Origin: Candidatus Absconditabacterales bacterium
GTDB lineage: Bacteria; Patescibacteria; JAEDAM01; Absconditabacterales; Absconditicoccaceae
Direction: 5' to 3'
Length of the DNA: 10,674 nucleotides
Assembly: GCA_938010495.1 (NCBI GenBank)
Contig: CALLUT010000170.1
Location: forward strand, 1 to 10,674
This document shows positions 8,459-10,674 of the stretch, in pieces (within the stretch, counting starts at the first letter, position 1; every line of letters begins with the position of its first letter). The notes below the pieces were generated by a model. It ran no database searches. It had not been told where the DNA came from and was given only the letters and a program-made list of their open reading frames with translations. The translations under genes and the position numbers were made by a program.

Positions 8459-10357
8459 TTATAATACAAAAACAACAAAACTATCGTTATCAATCAAAGT
8501 TCTATATCATGCATCGTACATAAATTCTAAAACTTCACTATTTCCTTCTTTCCATCAATTATTCCATGCATCTTTCTCTAAAATCATATACTCAGGACCA
8601 TAAGACAATACTATTTCATCTAATATATTTTTGTTTGGATTTTCAAAAAAACTTCGGGTTATTTCTGATCTAGTAACTGCATCAGTAAATCAAATCCTAT
8701 CAGATGATCTTAATTGAAACGTTCAAGATCAAATAGGCCTACGTTCACATTTATTTTGAGCCAAAGCGTTTAATCATATGGGATTAACTTGATAAAGATA
8801 AATCATAAACCTGTTAATCGTACCACATGGATGCAAGACGATTGTTTTATCAAAAAGAAGATCTCCTATTGAATGGAAATTTTCTCTATATTGAATCATT
8901 TTAGATTCTTGCCGATTTACTGTATCTTGTATAAAAGAGAATCTATCAATCACCAATCAAAAAAGACTAAACAACAATCATACAAAAATAATATTTAATC
9001 ACTTCCTTCATATATATTTAGAGATATACAATACTGCTAGTGGAACGATTGCAAACATATAAGAGAATTCTAAAAAATATCTATGAAAAAATCATCGCAT
9101 CCTTAGATAAAAAAATCAAATATTTGTAACCAATAAAAAAATAGCGAGAAAAAACAATCATTTTTTATGATTTTCTTTTATTATCAAAACTAATCATAGC
9201 AATCATGACACCCAAACGAAGAACGACCATATATAATTGACACGAATTGGAAATTCTGCAAAGAAAAATCTCACATCCTCAATAACATACCTTCATCAAA
9301 TTGCAAAGAAAAATACTATCAAACTAATAACAAAAAATAGCTTCACATGATTATTTCTAAGTCAGAAATTTATTTTAGATATATTATCAAATTTCAAGAA
9401 ATTACTCTTATACAAGATATGCAAGACTCACAAAAACACTCAAAAAACCACCATATGCAATCATAGCATAAAGTGTACTGATGCTAATCCAATAAATAGA
9501 AGTATTAATAATCCAGTTTTCTTTCGATCAAATCATTTTTTCACTTGATTATACCATAAAAGAATTATCAAGGTTTGAAAAATATAAGCATATGCTTTAG
9601 GGTCAGCATCATAATAAATTCATATAACTGGTATCACTGCCAACAATGCAATTAATCATCAATATTTACTCTCAGTTATCCTAGATCAAAGAACCCAAAA
9701 AATACTATAACTTGCTAATCAAAAAATCAATCTTGCTACATTATATGCTTCTATAGTATCTAGTTTGAAAAACAACTCTATACCATAGATTGCATAGTAT
9801 GGCAATGATGGATAATGCAATACAGAATTTGCATATATTGGATGTTGCATAAAAAAATTCCCAGATAATTTAACAAACTCTTCTAAAACAAAATAATGCA
9901 CCCAGGCATCAGGCGATGATCATGGACTTCAAAATCAAATATATAAAGATGCATAATTAATCAGAATCAAAAACAAAATTATTCATACTCAACATATTAT
10001 TACCAATTTATTGTTAGATTCTTTTTGATCTGTTTGAGAATAATGCTCTGCTCCAACAATATCCTTATCTTTTTTTAGAAAAAAGAAGGTATAGCATACA
10101 AATCAAAAGAAAAACCAAAATCATCAGTACAAGTAAAAATACACCACATATGCTGACAACTTAGGATCAATAAAGGTAAAAGAGAATATACAAACTAAAA
10201 GTAAACTAATCAAGTAAATTGAAAAAATCCTTCAAAAAGTCACTTTGCGGCTAGCAATAAATCCTCATATAAATATAGACAAAAACAACAATATATTAGA
10301 ATATAATTGGTTATTAATTGTTCTTGCAGGAATTGATTGTAAGATAAAGTTTAACAT
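8459..10357 (-). CDS. Multi-pass GT-C-like membrane glycosyltransferase, 632 residues
   Basis: This large membrane protein probably transfers a sugar from a lipid-linked donor on the outer face of the cytoplasmic membrane. About 470 residues are rich in hydrophobic segments (for example about 21-35, 43-62, 69-93 and 117-134), followed by a soluble tail of about 160 residues ending F-V-V-F-V-L. After the fourth segment comes G-S-S-P-D-A-W-V-H-Y-F with D150 and H154, resembling the acidic first-loop motif of GT-C enzymes; Y-D-A-D-P-K follows near residue 250. Four segments before that motif is unusual, since GT-C proteins normally have one. A standard-code search sees only two 60-residue fragments of it. 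CGA at residues 278, 421 and 568 and CGG at 482 would be Trp. The ATG at 10357 follows the upstream stop by 8 bases. The exact family is not identified. Confidence 0.8.
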
Positions 10358-10365
10358 ATGTTTTA

Positions 10366-10674
10366 TTAATGAGTAGAATTACCTAATAAATTTTCATTTA
10401 TAATAGCGTCATAAATATATTCTCAAATAATTTCGTGTCACTGGTGGTTCCAATGTCATTTTTTGTTTTGCACCCAACTATAAACATCTATGCCTTGATT
10501 TGAAGCTTCCGCAATACCTTTATACAATTGAATATAGTTTTTTTCTTTTTGATTTAACAATATTTCTAATCATGTTATTCATTGCCTTAAAACAAATACT
10601 ATATTATCACTAGATTCATAAAGGGTTTCTATTATTGTAACATGTTTATCAGACAAGTCATAATCAACTACATC
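10366..10674 (-). CDS. C-terminal 102 residues of an SGNH-hydrolase-like protein (5' end outside window)
   Basis: Only the end of this gene is present. It contains S-W-V-Q-N-K-K-G-H-W-N-H-Q-G-H-E-I-I, a pattern like the D/G-x-H-W-N-x-x-G-H block that holds the catalytic His in AlgJ/AlgX-like and other SGNH acyltransferases or esterases. Before it lie D-V-V-D-Y-D and helical segments. Several glycines, including both in G-H-W-N-H-Q-G-H, are TGA, while both Trp are TGG. Such proteins often modify glycans with acetyl groups and can sit beside an MBOAT membrane protein, which would have to lie upstream of the window. It stops 8 bases before the membrane glycosyltransferase starts, in line with one operon. 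The assignment rests on this single block. Confidence 0.6.

Noticed and set aside
1..10674. A degraded region full of pseudogenes with premature stops
   Set aside because: All interruptions are TGA, none is TAA or TAG, no frameshift is needed, and motif residues are intact. Recoding explains everything.
1..10674. Mycoplasma-type code with TGA as tryptophan
   Set aside because: TGA sits at glycines of P-loop-like and SAM-binding motifs, where Trp is not tolerated.

Overview
All twelve genes lie on the minus strand and are packed like one operon (read from 10674 down to 1). Most are invisible under the standard code because they are full of in-frame TGA. Reading TGA as glycine opens ten complete genes and two cut by the window edges, and every complete one closes on TAA. 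TGA falls on motif glycines: the sulfotransferase K-S-G-S/T loop, the GxGxG of a methyltransferase, and D-C-G-A-F-D-G of an FkbM protein. It is therefore glycine and not tryptophan. In addition, 13 in-frame CGA and 2 CGG codons occur, several where the protein family expects tryptophan (N-x-Y-Q-I-D-A-P-R-H, Y-Y-Y-N-x-S-F-S-K, L-S-x-E-T-Q-I-E-K-I-Y). TGA=Gly with CGA/CGG=Trp is the Absconditabacterales (former SR1) code, NCBI table 37. The low GC content fits. The window most likely comes from an Absconditabacteria genome (Patescibacteria/CPR); Gracilibacteria (table 25) is the alternative if the CGA reading fails.

Layout in transcription order: C-terminal end of an SGNH-hydrolase-like protein (10366-10674); large multi-pass GT-C-like membrane glycosyltransferase (8459-10357); GT4-type glycosyltransferase (7350-8450); sulfotransferase (6443-7342); FkbM-type methyltransferase (5362-6399); GDSH/GEID SGNH-like protein (4698-5381); second sulfotransferase (3802-4698); family 2 glycosyltransferase (2917-3798); zinc-ribbon plus SAM methyltransferase (1969-2895); family-2 type sulfotransferase (1223-1960); GT8-like glycosyltransferase (322-1230); and the start of another family-2 type sulfotransferase (1-317). 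Gaps range from a 20-base overlap to 43 bases. I see no promoter, terminator, RNA gene, repeat or mobile element, and no stretch over 300 bases without a gene.

Together the genes look like a locus that builds and decorates a surface glycan. Four glycosyltransferases would make the sugar backbone, two methyltransferases could cap or methylate it, SGNH proteins could add or remove acyl groups, and four sulfotransferases of two different families would sulfate it. A dedicated sulfation locus in a small-genome, host-dependent CPR bacterium is the most notable biology here. No gene for making the sulfate donor PAPS is in the window. The glycan itself and its attachment are inference.
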